From Phycisphaeraceae bacterium (GTDB lineage: Bacteria; Planctomycetota; Phycisphaerae; Phycisphaerales; UBA1924), in contig JAHBXL010000015.1 of NCBI GenBank assembly GCA_019636495.1, forward strand, positions 1 through 64,000: a DNA stretch of 64,000 nucleotides. Reading direction: 5' to 3'. Positions 1 through 9,424 of this stretch are shown here, one piece after another. Both the position numbers and the translations under genes were made by a program. Each line of letters begins with the position of its first letter. Within the stretch, counting starts at the first letter, position 1. The notes below the pieces were generated by a model that did not search any database, was not told the DNA's origin, and saw only the letters and a list, made by a program, of their open reading frames with translations.

Positions 1-3000
1 GCCCGTCAGTTCTCCGCCCGAAAGTGTGAACAGGGCGTTGAAGTCCGCCGCGCCGTTGATGGTGAATGTTCCGCCGCTTTGCGTGATCACCTCATCGCTG
101 ATCAGCCCCGCGATGGTGACATTGGCGGTGATGGTGATGGTCGGGTTCGCCGCGACCGAGATGTACACGATCGACCCCGCGCCGGGCAGAACATCGCCGA
201 CCCAGTTCACCGGGTCGTGCCAGTTCGTGCCCAGGCCGGTGGGTCCGCCATCCCAGGCGTGCACCATCGCCGCGGCCATGCCGAAGGATGTTGCGGTGTA
301 GACCGGCAGGGTTGTCAACCCGCCGCTCGCGGCGGGCAGAGAATGCGAAGCGAACCGGCCGGAGCGTGATGCACCGGTGATGAACGTGAAGGTCTCCCCG
401 GCACCGGGCATGAAGCCGAAGAGTGACTGGGCTTCAAACGATCCGCCGAGCGTGACCGCGCCGGTGACCGCGAGTCGGCCGTACTCGGTCTCGGGATCGG
501 TGCCGCTGATGCTCGAGTGGATCGTTCCGCCCGCGGCGTTGGTGAACGCGCCGTTGATGGTCATCACGGAGCCGAGCGTGAGGGAGATTCTCCCGGAGTT
601 GGTGAACGTGCCGCTGGCGGGGGTGAACGTGTGCGCGCCATATGGCGTGAGGCTGGCACCGGGGCCGGTGGAGGAGATGGACATGAGGGCCGGGAACGAG
701 CCGCCCTCGTACAGACTCGCCCACGCGTTCAGCGAGTTGATCTGAACGCCCATGGGGAGCAGGAGCGTGCCCGCGACGTTCCACCATCCGCCCTGGAGCG
801 TGCCGTCCACGAGGTTGGCCGGGGCCGCGGCGAGCGTGAGCGTGACGCCCGGCTGGACCTCGAGTCGCGCATCCAGGTTGGTCGAGGTCTCGAGGAAGAG
901 CGGCCGCGAGAGGGTCATCGATTCGAGGATGAGCAGTTGGCCGTCGATCTCGAGCCGTCCGGAGCCGTTGATCGTGATGGAGCCGTCGATGTAGGTCGTT
1001 CCGACCAATCGCAGGTCGCCGGGGCCGGTGATGTTTCCGCCATCGTTGAAGTAGAAGCCCTCGCTGCCCGCGGTCCATGTGACCAGCCCAGCGGCGATGG
1101 TCTGCACCGCGCTGCCGAGCGTGATGTTGATGCTGGAACTGTCAAACTCGACGACGATCTGCGACCCGCCCAGGTGCGTCATCGGGCCATTGGAGAGGTC
1201 GATCTCGCTGTCCCAGAGCAGGATCGTGCCGGCGTTCAGGTTGTCGGTGTTGGTGAGCGTGAGCCTGCCGCCGTTGACGATCACCGAGCCGTGGTTGTGC
1301 AGACCGCGGGTGTAGGTTCCGCCGGTCCAGAGGGTGACGCCCGGGCCGACGGTGAGCCGCCCGGACCCGGCGAACTGCCCGCCCGCGTGGTTGAACGTGC
1401 CGCCCATGATGGCGAACTCGCCATCGCCGGTGATCTGTCCGGAGTTGAAGTGCCAGGTGCCGGAGGTCGAGGCGGTGGTGCCCGGCGCGATGGTGAGGAT
1501 GCCACCGTTCTGCGTGACCGTGCCGAGGTTGACCAGCGGGCGGGAGAGCGATGCCGCGGGCGCGGTCAGGAGCATGGAAGCGCCGGGTTGGATCGTGAAG
1601 GACCCGGTGCCGGACAGCGAGCCGCCGGACCAGGTGAACATCTCGCCGGTGAAGCTGAGGTTTCCAGTTCCGGTGATCGCGCCGCCATCGAGCGAACCGG
1701 TCGTAGCCCACCAGGTCGTCAGGCCGTTGATGGTCTGCGATCCGGCGATGACGAAGTGCCCCGCGCCGCCGAGCATCGAGCCGGTCTGGTGCGCAAACGC
1801 CGACTCGAACCGGAGTGAGACATCTGACCCCACGTCAATTACTCCGGCGTTGGATCCTCCGCCTGAGAGCGTCACCGTCGCGGCGTCCGGCGTCGAGACA
1901 ATCAGGAATGCCCCGGCGTGGTTTGCGAGCGGAACGCCAACCAGAACGGTGGCGCCGGAAGTTGCGATCTCGATGCGATCAAGGTTCACAATCTCGTTGA
2001 CGCCCGAGATGTTGACCAGACTCCCGGCGCCGAACCAGTTCAGCGTGCCCCCTTCCGCGATGATCAGCGTGCCGCCGGCGAACGACAGGTCTCCCGCGCC
2101 GGTCGCGGTCATGGTCCCTTCCAGAATGAGTGTTCGAGCGAGCGTTCCCTCGCTGAAAGTCAGAACGGCGTCCGGCAAGACAGTGACTGTTGCGGACCCC
2201 CCAAGGGTGCCCTGATTCCATGTCAGTTCGTTGGCGACCGTGATTGCTCCGGAGCCGGCGACCGTGCCGCCCATCATGACCAGGTGGTCGATCTCGACCT
2301 CTCGATTGAGTGACGTGGAACCAGGGCCTTCGAAGCGCATCGTGCCGGGACCGCCGAGCGATCCGGAGCCCGAGATGCTGCCGGAACCGAACGTCACATT
2401 ACCGACAATCGTGATATCGCCCGTGCCGGTCAACGCGCCGCCGCTGAGCGACCCGCTCTGCCACGAAACCGAGCCGAGCACGGTGAGTGTCCCCGGCCCC
2501 GCGATGGTCCCGGCATCGAGAACGATCGAGGCCACGGACCACTCGCTGGCACCTGCGATCGACTGTGGATTGAAGGACTGGATGAAGAGCGTTCCGCTCC
2601 CGGCGATCGATGAACCGGTGTTGTGTGTCCACCCGGCCACGAGGTTCAGCATCGCGTCCGCCGCGATGGTGACTGTGCCGCTGTTCGAGCCGCCCGCCCC
2701 GCCGATGAGGAGCATGCCATCGAGCACCTCGATCGCGCCGCTGTTGACCACTTGCCCGTTCGTCGTTGCACCGAAGTTGGTCTCAACCGGTCCGCCAGTC
2801 ACTCGCCGGAGCGTGCCCGTATTGGTGAACATCGGCACCGCGCCGGAGTTGTTGATCGCGCCGCCGCCGGACACGGTCCACAACCCGTGGTTCGTGAGCG
2901 ATGCGCCGGAAAGCAGGGTCAGCAATGCGTCGTCCTGGCTCACCGTGCCGTGGTTCACGACCGATCGGCCAAGGTCGCCGAACGACAGGTCGTTCATGCG

Positions 3001-3504
3001 GAGTTCGCCGCTCGATTCGATCATCAGGTTGCCGGGCCCCTGGAGTGGCCCGTTGCGCCAGTCAAACACTGCCCCGATCGCGATCGATCCTCCCCCGGTG
3101 ATCACTCCGCCATCGAGGGTGTAGTTCGCATTGAGCGTGCTCGGAAAGTGCACGGTCAACGTGCCGAAGGTGTGCGAGATCGACTCCTCCGATGCCAACG
3201 ATCGAAGCGATGCGCTCTGCGCGAGAAGAATCACCGGCGACCCCGGCATGTCCGGAATCACCGCATCATCCTCCGACCCCGGCAGCACATCGCCGGCCCA
3301 GTTCACCGGGTCGTGGAAGTTCGTTCCCGTTCCATCCGGCCCGCCGTCCCACACGATCACCGCCAGGTGCACGCGCTGCTCCAGCGCCTCGATGCCGCGG
3401 CCGTCATCGTGCGACAACCCCAACGCGCGGCCAGCGCGCGACAGCATCCGCCGACGGGTGCCCGACCACCACCGACGCCGCGACTGATTCGAGTTGGACT
3501 TCAT
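1..3504 (-). CDS. Giant secreted beta-rich protein with LEPR-like N-terminus, 3' end cut by window edge
   Basis: An uninterrupted frame runs from the ATG at 3504 to the left edge (1168 codons); I checked every line in this frame and found no stop. A GGAGAGG site lies about 10 bases upstream. The N-terminus is basic and then reads GIEALEQRVHLA, resembling the LEPR-type segment at the start of many planctomycete surface proteins. Next comes WDGGPDGTGTNFHDPVNW. The body is a long series of degenerate beta-strand repeats (GGTLTI, GSGSLTI and similar), as in autotransporter passengers and beta-helices. Around residues 980-1060 is a segment ending LAVTGAVTLGGSFEA and GAGETFTFITG, like passenger end-caps. 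At about residue 1090 a second WDGGPTGLGTNWHDPVNW begins, so a new module starts just before the edge. The function is unknown; surface structure or adhesion is likely. No in-frame product is visible on the opposite strand. Confidence 0.85.
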   Translation of the reverse strand, partial: MKSNSNQSRRRWWSGTRRRMLSRAGRALGLSHDDGRGIEALEQRVHLAVIVWDGGPDGTGTNFHDPVNWAGDVLPGSEDDAVIPDMPGSPVILLAQSASLRSLASEESISHTFGTLTVHFPSTLNANYTLDGGVITGGGSIAIGAVFDWRNGPLQGPGNLMIESSGELRMNDLSFGDLGRSVVNHGTVSQDDALLTLLSGASLTNHGLWTVSGGGAINNSGAVPMFTNTGTLRRVTGGPVETNFGATTNGQVVNSGAIEVLDGMLLIGGAGGSNSGTVTIAADAMLNLVAGWTHNTGSSIAGSGTLFIQSFNPQSIAGASEWSVASIVLDAGTIAGPGTLTVLGSVSWQSGSLSGGALTGTGDITIVGNVTFGSGSISGSGSLGGPGTMRFEGPGSTSLNREVEIDHLVMMGGTVAGSGAITVANELTWNQGTLGGSATVTVLPDAVLTFSEGTLARTLILEGTMTATGAGDLSFAGGTLIIAEGGTLNWFGAGSLVNISGVNEIVNLDRIEIATSGATVLVGVPLANHAGAFLIVSTPDAATVTLSGGGSNAGVIDVGSDVSLRFESAFAHQTGSMLGGAGHFVIAGSQTINGLTTWWATTGSLDGGAITGTGNLSFTGEMFTWSGGSLSGTGSFTIQPGASMLLTAPAASLSRPLVNLGTVTQNGGILTIAPGTTASTSGTWHFNSGQITGDGEFAIMGGTFNHAGGQFAGSGRLTVGPGVTLWTGGTYTRGLHNHGSVIVNGGRLTLTNTDNLNAGTILLWDSEIDLSNGPMTHLGGSQIVVEFDSSSINITLGSAVQTIAAGLVTWTAGSEGFYFNDGGNITGPGDLRLVGTTYIDGSITINGSGRLEIDGQLLILESMTLSRPLFLETSTNLDARLEVQPGVTLTLAAAPANLVDGTLQGGWWNVAGTLLLPMGVQINSLNAWASLYEGGSFPALMSISSTGPGASLTPYGAHTFTPASGTFTNSGRISLTLGSVMTINGAFTNAAGGTIHSSISGTDPETEYGRLAVTGAVTLGGSFEAQSLFGFMPGAGETFTFITGASRSGRFASHSLPAASGGLTTLPVYTATSFGMAAAMVHAWDGGPTGLGTNWHDPVNWVGDVLPGAGSIVYISVAANPTITITANVTIAGLISDEVITQSGGTFTINGAADFNALFTLSGGELTG

Positions 3505-4263
3505 GATGCCGACCTCTCCTTGCCCCCCGCACCCGTCCTGCAAACGCACGCACCTTCGGTCGCACACGCACACCCACAAACACGCTCAAACAACCCGCGA
3601 TCCCGTCGCGGCGGCCTTGGCCGAGACTGGTGTCGCATCCCACGCGACCCGGCATCCGCCGCGCGCGAGAACGCGCATCGGGAATCTCCGCGCTCGGCGC
3701 TCGCACCACCGACTCCCCGTCGTTCCCGCCGCGCCGATCGCCCTGCACAAACACAGGGCGACCGGCGGCGGGACCCCAAGGAGAGGGGTGCGTGCGCCGC
3801 GCGCGCCGATCCGAAGGGGACTACCGGGATTGCCCGTGGGATTGGACACCCAAAAAAAACAAAATTCTTGCTGCTGTGCTCGAGAGGCCCTATCAGAAAC
3901 CAAATATCGACGGCGATGTTGGGCCCTTCCAGCGATGAAGTACCACTTCTAAGAGATCACGCTGGAGGATGGAGGGCACCCAATTGGCCGGTGGGACAGC
4001 CTCGTGACCCTCTGCGCGCAGCCCATTGCCACCGCCGCCATGCTGTTCCGGGACTGGGCTGGTGCTGCTTCTCGGGCCTTGGATTGCCCTGCCGCGACTC
4101 GCCCCGGTCTTGATGAAGATCAAAGCCCGCTTCGTTGGTGGCGGGGCGGATCAGAGTCGATCATGTCCGCAGCCGCTTGCGTCGGCGGAGGGTCTGCATC
4201 CATGGAACACGTTCATCGCGGCTCATAACACGCAGCCAATGCGCCGATGTCGTGTACACTGAA
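3505..4263. other. Intergenic region between divergent genes
   Basis: No convincing gene lies here. The part next to 3504 should hold the promoter of the giant secreted protein on the minus strand. An A-rich stretch near 3850-3875 stands out from the surrounding GC-rich sequence. On the plus strand TTGCTG (near 3869) and TATCAG (near 3892) are about 17 bases apart and could be a sigma-70 promoter. Short frames in both strands have arginine-rich, composition-driven translations and were not accepted. Confidence 0.5.
4255..4260 (+). promoter_or_regulatory. Candidate -10 hexamer just upstream of the Cys-rich peptide gene
   Basis: TACACT ends three bases before the ATG at 4264 and six bases before the GTG at 4267. 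If this is the -10 element the transcript would begin at about the GTG, making the mRNA leaderless. No Shine-Dalgarno is present. No good -35 is visible. Confidence 0.4.
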
Positions 4264-4779
4264 ATGGTGCGCACGGTCCCCATCAATGCGATCTGGCTGA
4301 GCATGTGCCTGCTGGTGCAGGTCGTGGTTACGGTGTTGCCACAGGGCGCGCCGCTTTGCGTTCGGTCTTTGATGTCGTGGCGACCGGGGAATCTCTGGAC
4401 GGCGCAGGCCGTGGAGTTGCGAGCCTCGCCATGCTGCACATGTTGCGGTTCAGGGAACGCACACGCCGACCACCCGGACGACGAGTGCCCGCTTGATCAC
4501 GCCGCGGCAGAGGATTCCGAACCGGCCCCCGCGCCCGGCGATGATCCCTGCCGCGACCCGAGGTGCACGCTGTGTGTGCGCGCGCCCGATGCGGTGACTC
4601 AGGCCCGCATCGCGCCGGATCGTCCGAGCGATTCCATCAACTGGTTCGCGGCGGCGCCCGCGGCGATGGAGTCATGCGCGAACGAGCCATTCGCGCCCTT
4701 CCATCGCGGCCGACCGCCACCCGACACTCTCGGCGATCGATCCCGTCGCCTCGTCGGACACATCGTTCTCCTGGTGTAG
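4264..4779 (+). CDS. Exported Cys/His-rich small protein
   Basis: The 171-residue product begins with a hydrophobic segment at residues 8-31, which looks like a signal peptide or anchor. A cysteine- and histidine-rich stretch follows: CC-T-CC at 57-61, His67 and His70, ECPLDH at 74-79 and PCRDPRCTLC at 95-104, separated by an acidic Pro/Ala linker. Such spacing is typical of metal-binding or disulfide-rich peptides. The C-terminal third is Pro/Arg-rich without a recognised fold. I do not recognise the family. It lies 99 bases upstream of a MacA/MacB-like exporter cluster on the same strand, so it may be a metal sensor, chaperone or export substrate of that system; this is inference. The start could also be the GTG at 4267. 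The GC-rich composition alone could produce a spurious frame, so the gene is likely rather than certain. Confidence 0.55.
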   Translation: MVRTVPINAIWLSMCLLVQVVVTVLPQGAPLCVRSLMSWRPGNLWTAQAVELRASPCCTCCGSGNAHADHPDDECPLDHAAAEDSEPAPAPGDDPCRDPRCTLCVRAPDAVTQARIAPDRPSDSINWFAAAPAAMESCANEPFAPFHRGRPPPDTLGDRSRRLVGHIVLLV

Positions 4780-4878
4780 CACAAGCCGGACCTGCGCCGC
4801 GCTGGCCCGGCCGATGGGCCGCGCGGTGTTGTCGCGTTCGCGCATTCGCACCCACAGAACAACCCGACGAGCAACTCC

Positions 4879-6315
4879 ATGACCTCTCCCCCGGGCCTTG
4901 CCGCGCTCTCGCGGCAGCCCTCTGCCCGACAATCCGCCGCGCCCAACGTTCCACGGCCAGCGTACCGATGGCGCACGCGCGTGCTGCTGCCCGCCCTGGT
5001 GCTGCTCTCCGCCGCGGCGGTGTTGGCGTGGTCCGCACGCGATGCGCTCTGGCCCGCGATCGAGGTCCGCGTCGTGCCGGTCGTCGCCATGCCCCGCGGG
5101 ATGGAGCAGGGGGGCGAATCAGGCCATGACGGTCCCGAGGGTCGTGCGCCGCGCACTTTGATGGAGCGGACGCTGGTCCAGGCCCCGGGCTGGATCGAGC
5201 CCGCGCCATACGCCATCGCCGTGCCCGCGCTGACCGACGGCGTCGTGAAGGAAGTCCTCGTGCTGGAAGGCCAGCGCATCGAAGCAGGAGCGGTGGTGGC
5301 GAGGCTGATCGACGATGATGCACGTCTCGCGCTCCGCCGCGCACAGGCCGAGTTGGCCGAGCGCGCTGCGGCGATCGCGCGGGCCCGAGCCGACGAAGCG
5401 GCGATGGCGGCCCGCGCTGCAGCGGTTCGCGATGAACTCGAACGCAAGCGCCCGCTCGCAGCCGATGGCTCCGTGTCGGGGGCGGAACTGTCACGATTGA
5501 CCCTGCAACTTCGCGCGGCGGAGGCCGACATCGCCTCGGCATCCGCGGCGGTCGCCGCGGCCGATGCCGCCCATCACACGCAACAGGTGGTCCTGGAGCA
5601 GGCGGCGCTGGCGATGGCGCGGACCGAGATCCGCTCCCCCGTGGCCGGTGTTGTACTGTCGCGCTCGATCGAGCCGGGCACGCGCCTCACGATGACGAGC
5701 CCCGGCCCGGGCGAGGCGCACGAGTCGGGCGTGGTGCGCCTCTATGACCCGGCGAGCCTGCAGGTGCGCGTGGATGTGCCGCTCGCCGACGCCGCGAAGG
5801 TGCAGGTCGGCGCTCGCGCGCAGGTCGTGAGCGAGTCATTGCCCGACCGCACGTTCGCGGGCACGGTCACACGGATCGTGCACGAGGCGAACATCCAGCG
5901 GAACACGGTGCAGTTCAAGGTCTTGATCGAGAGCCCGGATGCCGTGCTCAAGCCCGAGATGCTGGTGCGCGTCCGGATCATGGCCAGCGGCCGCAGCGCC
6001 GACTCCACCGCACCCGGCGACGCCGCGCCCGATGCGGGGTTCGTTCTTGTGCTGCCGGTCTCCGCTGTTCAGGATGTCAGCGGCGACTCCGCCGCGGCGT
6101 GGTTTGTGAGTCGAGACGCCCGCGGCCGCGCGATTGCGTCGCGCCGCAGGTTGCAACTCGGCGCGCGGCACGCGACTGGCGCTGAGTACATCGAGATCGA
6201 ATCGGGCGCGGGCCCGACCGACCGTGCGATTGTCGATCCCCCGGCCGCGCTCGCCGAGGGCTCGCGCATCCGCATCATCGGCGAGGCCAAAGCCGCCACG
6301 GAGGAATCGCCATGA
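4879..6315 (+). CDS. HlyD/MacA-family periplasmic adaptor subunit of an ABC efflux system
   Basis: The 478-residue protein has one N-terminal membrane segment (about residues 33-52, VLLPALVLLSAAAVLAW). A lipoyl/biotin-like half (DGVVKEVLVLEGQRIEAGAVVARL) follows, then a long alpha-helical coiled-coil hairpin rich in Ala/Glu/Arg (about 150-240), the second lipoyl half (MARTEIRSPVAGVVLSRSI) and a beta-barrel domain (residues 290-370). This is the order of membrane fusion proteins that bridge an inner-membrane ABC transporter and an outer-membrane channel. The stop codon overlaps the ATPase start by four bases (ATGA), indicating translational coupling. No TolC-like gene is in the window. The substrate is unknown. 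Confidence 0.9.
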   Translation: MTSPPGLAALSRQPSARQSAAPNVPRPAYRWRTRVLLPALVLLSAAAVLAWSARDALWPAIEVRVVPVVAMPRGMEQGGESGHDGPEGRAPRTLMERTLVQAPGWIEPAPYAIAVPALTDGVVKEVLVLEGQRIEAGAVVARLIDDDARLALRRAQAELAERAAAIARARADEAAMAARAAAVRDELERKRPLAADGSVSGAELSRLTLQLRAAEADIASASAAVAAADAAHHTQQVVLEQAALAMARTEIRSPVAGVVLSRSIEPGTRLTMTSPGPGEAHESGVVRLYDPASLQVRVDVPLADAAKVQVGARAQVVSESLPDRTFAGTVTRIVHEANIQRNTVQFKVLIESPDAVLKPEMLVRVRIMASGRSADSTAPGDAAPDAGFVLVLPVSAVQDVSGDSAAAWFVSRDARGRAIASRRRLQLGARHATGAEYIEIESGAGPTDRAIVDPPAALAEGSRIRIIGEAKAATEESP

Positions 6316-7025
6316 CCGTGCAGCCGCTGATTCAGTGCCGCGGAGTCACGAAGTCGTACCGCAAGGGCGACACGACGATCACGCCCCTGCAGGCGCTGGA
6401 TCTCGATGTTGCAGCCGGCGAGTTCCTTGCGCTCATGGGCCCCTCGGGCAGCGGCAAGACGACGCTCCTGAACCTGATCGCGGGGATCGACTCGCCCACC
6501 GCGGGCGAACTTCGCATCGGCGGGCAGGACATCGCGCGGTTGTCGCGACCGCGACTGGCCGACTGGCGCAGCGACAACGTCGGATACATCTTCCAGTTGT
6601 ACAACCTCGTGCCGGTGCTGACGGCCTACGAGAACGTGGAACTGCCGCTGCTGCTGCACAGGTTCAGCCGGCGCGAGCGGCACGAACGCGTTTCCGCCGC
6701 GCTGCAACTGGTGGGGATCGCCGACCGGCACGACCACTTCCCGCGGCAACTCTCGGGCGGTCAGGAGCAGCGTGTCGCAATTGCCCGCGCGATCGTGACC
6801 GACCCCAAGATCATCGTGGCCGATGAGCCGACAGGCGATCTTGATGCCGCATCGGCCGGCGCGATCATGGACCTGCTGTCGCGCTTGTGCGGCGAACTCG
6901 GCAAGACCCTGGTGATGGTGACCCACGATGCACGGTGCGCCTCGCGCGCCGCGCGCACGCTGCACCTTGAGAAGGGGCGGCTGGTCGAGCCGGGCCGGCT
7001 TGCTCCGGAGGGTGCCGCGGCATGA
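6312..7025 (+). CDS. ABC transporter ATP-binding protein, MacB/LolD type
   Basis: The 237-residue ATPase has Walker A GPSGSGKT at residues 43-50, the signature LSGGQEQRVAIARAI at about 147-161, and Walker B IIVADEPTGDLD followed by the switch histidine in MVTHD. This motif set is typical of the MacB/LolD/FtsE branch, which powers mechanotransmission rather than substrate passage through the membrane. It overlaps the adaptor gene upstream and the first permease downstream by four bases each, so the genes are one operon. It presumably drives the two FtsX-type permeases that follow. Confidence 0.95.
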   Translation: MTVQPLIQCRGVTKSYRKGDTTITPLQALDLDVAAGEFLALMGPSGSGKTTLLNLIAGIDSPTAGELRIGGQDIARLSRPRLADWRSDNVGYIFQLYNLVPVLTAYENVELPLLLHRFSRRERHERVSAALQLVGIADRHDHFPRQLSGGQEQRVAIARAIVTDPKIIVADEPTGDLDAASAGAIMDLLSRLCGELGKTLVMVTHDARCASRAARTLHLEKGRLVEPGRLAPEGAAA

Positions 7026-8176
7026 TCGCGCCCCGGCTCATCCCGACCGTGCTGCGGCAGGTGCTCCGGCACCGCACGCGGACGCTGCTGACCGCCGCGG
7101 GCGTGGCGGTCGCCATGTTCCTGTTCGTCACGGTGCAGTCGCTTCAGCAGGGCGTGCGCGCGGCGACGGAGGTGACCGCGGCCGACACGACGCTGATCGT
7201 CTATCGCGAGAACCGCTTCTGCCCTGCGACCAGCCGCCTGCCCGAGCACTACGCCGAGCGGATCGCGAGGTTGCCCGGTGTGGCCTCCGTCACGCCGATG
7301 AAAGTCGTCGTCAACAACTGCCGCGCAAGCCTCGACGTGGTCACGTTCCGCGGCGTGCCGGCCGAGGATGTGGCGCCAATGGCGGCCAAGTGGCGCATCG
7401 TCGCCGGCTCGCTCGAGGAGTGGCACCGCCGGTCGGACTCCGCGCTCATCGGCGAGCGCATGGCCGAACGGCGCCGACTGCGCCCGGGAATGTCGTTCGA
7501 TGCATCGGGCGTGACGGTCTCGATCGCGGGCATCATCGCCTCGAGCGAGCCGCAGGATCAGAACGTGGCCTACGTGCACCTGCCCTTCCTGCAACAGGCC
7601 GCGGCGACAGGACCGGGGCTCGGCGTGGTGACGCAGTTCAACGTCCGGGTGGATGATCCGGCGCACCTGCGAGAGATCGCCGCGCAGATCGACGAACTGT
7701 TCCGGCACGATCAGGACCCGACGACCACGCGTCCCGAGAAGGCGTTTGTCGCGCAGGTCGGCGCCGACGTGGTCGAGATCGTCGGCTTTGCGCGCTATCT
7801 CGGCTGGGGATGCCTCGCCGCTGTGCTTGCGCTGGTGGCCAACGCCATCGTCCTCGGCGTGCAGGACCGCGTGAAGGAGCACGCGGTGCTGCAGACGCTC
7901 GGCTTCCGCGGCGGGCTCATTGCCCGAATGATCATCGCCGAGGGGCTGGTGCTGGGCCTGCTCGGCGGCGCTGCGGGCACGGCCATGGCCGCGGCGTTCC
8001 TGGCGTGGGGAAAGTTCAGCCTCTCGACCGAGGGGCTCAGTATTCACGTTTCGCCGGATGTGCGGACGAGCATGATCGGTCTTGCGATCGCGGCGGGCGT
8101 TGGTGTCGCCGCGGGGCTGGTGCCCGCGGCGCAGGCGGGTCGGCGCGAGATCGCGCAGAGTTTCCGGGCAGTCTGA
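7022..8176 (+). CDS. FtsX/MacB-type ABC transporter permease (first of two)
   Basis: The 384-residue protein has one membrane helix near residues 20-40, a large periplasmic domain of about 200 residues, and three helices in the C-terminal 140 residues. The C-terminal part contains VQDRVKEHAVLQTLGFRGGLIARMIIAEGLVLGL, the conserved FtsX core (family statement from memory). It overlaps the ATPase gene by four bases. The periplasmic domain contains two cysteines (CPATS and NNCRAS). It should pair with the second permease to form a heterodimeric exporter. Confidence 0.9.
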   Translation: MIAPRLIPTVLRQVLRHRTRTLLTAAGVAVAMFLFVTVQSLQQGVRAATEVTAADTTLIVYRENRFCPATSRLPEHYAERIARLPGVASVTPMKVVVNNCRASLDVVTFRGVPAEDVAPMAAKWRIVAGSLEEWHRRSDSALIGERMAERRRLRPGMSFDASGVTVSIAGIIASSEPQDQNVAYVHLPFLQQAAATGPGLGVVTQFNVRVDDPAHLREIAAQIDELFRHDQDPTTTRPEKAFVAQVGADVVEIVGFARYLGWGCLAAVLALVANAIVLGVQDRVKEHAVLQTLGFRGGLIARMIIAEGLVLGLLGGAAGTAMAAAFLAWGKFSLSTEGLSIHVSPDVRTSMIGLAIAAGVGVAAGLVPAAQAGRREIAQSFRAV

Positions 8177-8190
8177 AGGAGGAGCGGTCG

Positions 8191-9363
8191 GTGCGACTTC
8201 TGCCGTTTGATTACGCCGTGCGGAACCTGGGGCGCTCGCGCCTCCGCCTGGCGCTCTCGGTGCTGGGCAGCGCGCTGGTGGTGCTGCTGGTCATCGCGGC
8301 GGGCGGCTTTGTCCGCGGAATGGACCGCGCGCTCCGCGCCACCGGCGATGAGCACAACGTGCTGGTCATGGGCATCGGCAGCGAAGAGAGCGTCGAGCGG
8401 TCAGAGATCGGCGCGGCGACGGGCTCGTTGCTGGAGGCCTCGATCTCCGGCATCCGCGCCCGGTCCGGTGTCGCGTACATCTCGCCCGAGGTGCACGTGA
8501 TGCTGCCCGTGGCCGCCGGTCCGTCGGGCGAGCGGCACGGGCACGCGCTGCTGCGCGGCATCACGCCCGCCGCAACGCTGGTGCACTCGAATGTCACGCT
8601 GACCGAGGGTCGTTGGCCCCAACCGGGTGCCGATGAGGTGATGGTCGGCCGCATGGCCGCGACGACCATCGGCCTCCGCGAGCACGACCTCGCCGTCGGT
8701 GCGCAACTCCGCATCGACAACCGCCCGTGGACGATCGTGGGGCGCTTCGCCGCCCCGGGCACAGTGCTCGATGCCGAGGTGTGGGTGCCCCTGGCCGATC
8801 TCATGACGGCGACCAAGCGCGAGACGATCTCTTGCGTCGTGCTCACGCTCGAACCGGGCGAGGCCGAGTTTGCCGACATCGCCGCGTTCGCCCTCATGCG
8901 GCCCGATCTCGAACTCTCGGCCATGCCCGAGCGCGAGTACTACGACCAACTCGCCGCGTTCTTCGGGCCCATCCGCGCCGTCGCGTGGATCACCGCGGCG
9001 CTCATCGCCGTCGGCGGGCTGTTCGGCGGGCTGAACACCATGTACGCCGCGTTCGCTTCGCGCGCGCGCGAGTTGGGCACGCTGCAATCTCTTGGCTTCC
9101 GGCGCGGCGCGATCATCGCCTCGCTGGTGCAGGAATCGAGTCTCGCAACCGCCGCGGGCGCGCTCGCGGCATGCGCCGCCGGCACGCTGCTGCTCGACGG
9201 GGTCGGCGTGCGCTTCTCGGCCGGCGCGTTTGCGCTGGTCGTCGATACCACCATCGTGCTGATCGGCCTGGCTTCGGGCATCGCGCTCGGGCTGGTCGGT
9301 GCCCTGCCCCCCGCCTGGCGATGCCTGCGGATGCCCATTCCCATCGCCCTCAAGTCGATGTAG
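8191..9363 (+). CDS. FtsX/MacB-type ABC transporter permease (second of two)
   Basis: I chose the GTG at 8191 because AAGGAGG sits eight bases upstream and the protein then begins VRLLPFDYAVRNLGRSRLR, the usual start of this family; the open frame extends further upstream only as antisense-like sequence overlapping the previous gene. The 390-residue product has a helix at about 20-42, a periplasmic domain, and three C-terminal helices with ARELGTLQSLGFRRGAIIASLVQES. It follows the first permease by 14 bases. The two permeases are similar in layout and probably arose by duplication. Confidence 0.9.
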   Translation: MRLLPFDYAVRNLGRSRLRLALSVLGSALVVLLVIAAGGFVRGMDRALRATGDEHNVLVMGIGSEESVERSEIGAATGSLLEASISGIRARSGVAYISPEVHVMLPVAAGPSGERHGHALLRGITPAATLVHSNVTLTEGRWPQPGADEVMVGRMAATTIGLREHDLAVGAQLRIDNRPWTIVGRFAAPGTVLDAEVWVPLADLMTATKRETISCVVLTLEPGEAEFADIAAFALMRPDLELSAMPEREYYDQLAAFFGPIRAVAWITAALIAVGGLFGGLNTMYAAFASRARELGTLQSLGFRRGAIIASLVQESSLATAAGALAACAAGTLLLDGVGVRFSAGAFALVVDTTIVLIGLASGIALGLVGALPPAWRCLRMPIPIALKSM

Positions 9364-9424
9364 TTCCCGTTCTTACATCGCGTGCCGCCGGCCCGCGGTC
9401 CACCAGATTCTGGAGGTCATCATC

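Noticed and set aside
517..1818. Several long plus-strand open frames in 1-3500
   Set aside because: Arginine/proline/valine-rich translations on the strand opposite a continuous 1168-codon frame with repeat structure; they are shadows of high-GC coding sequence.
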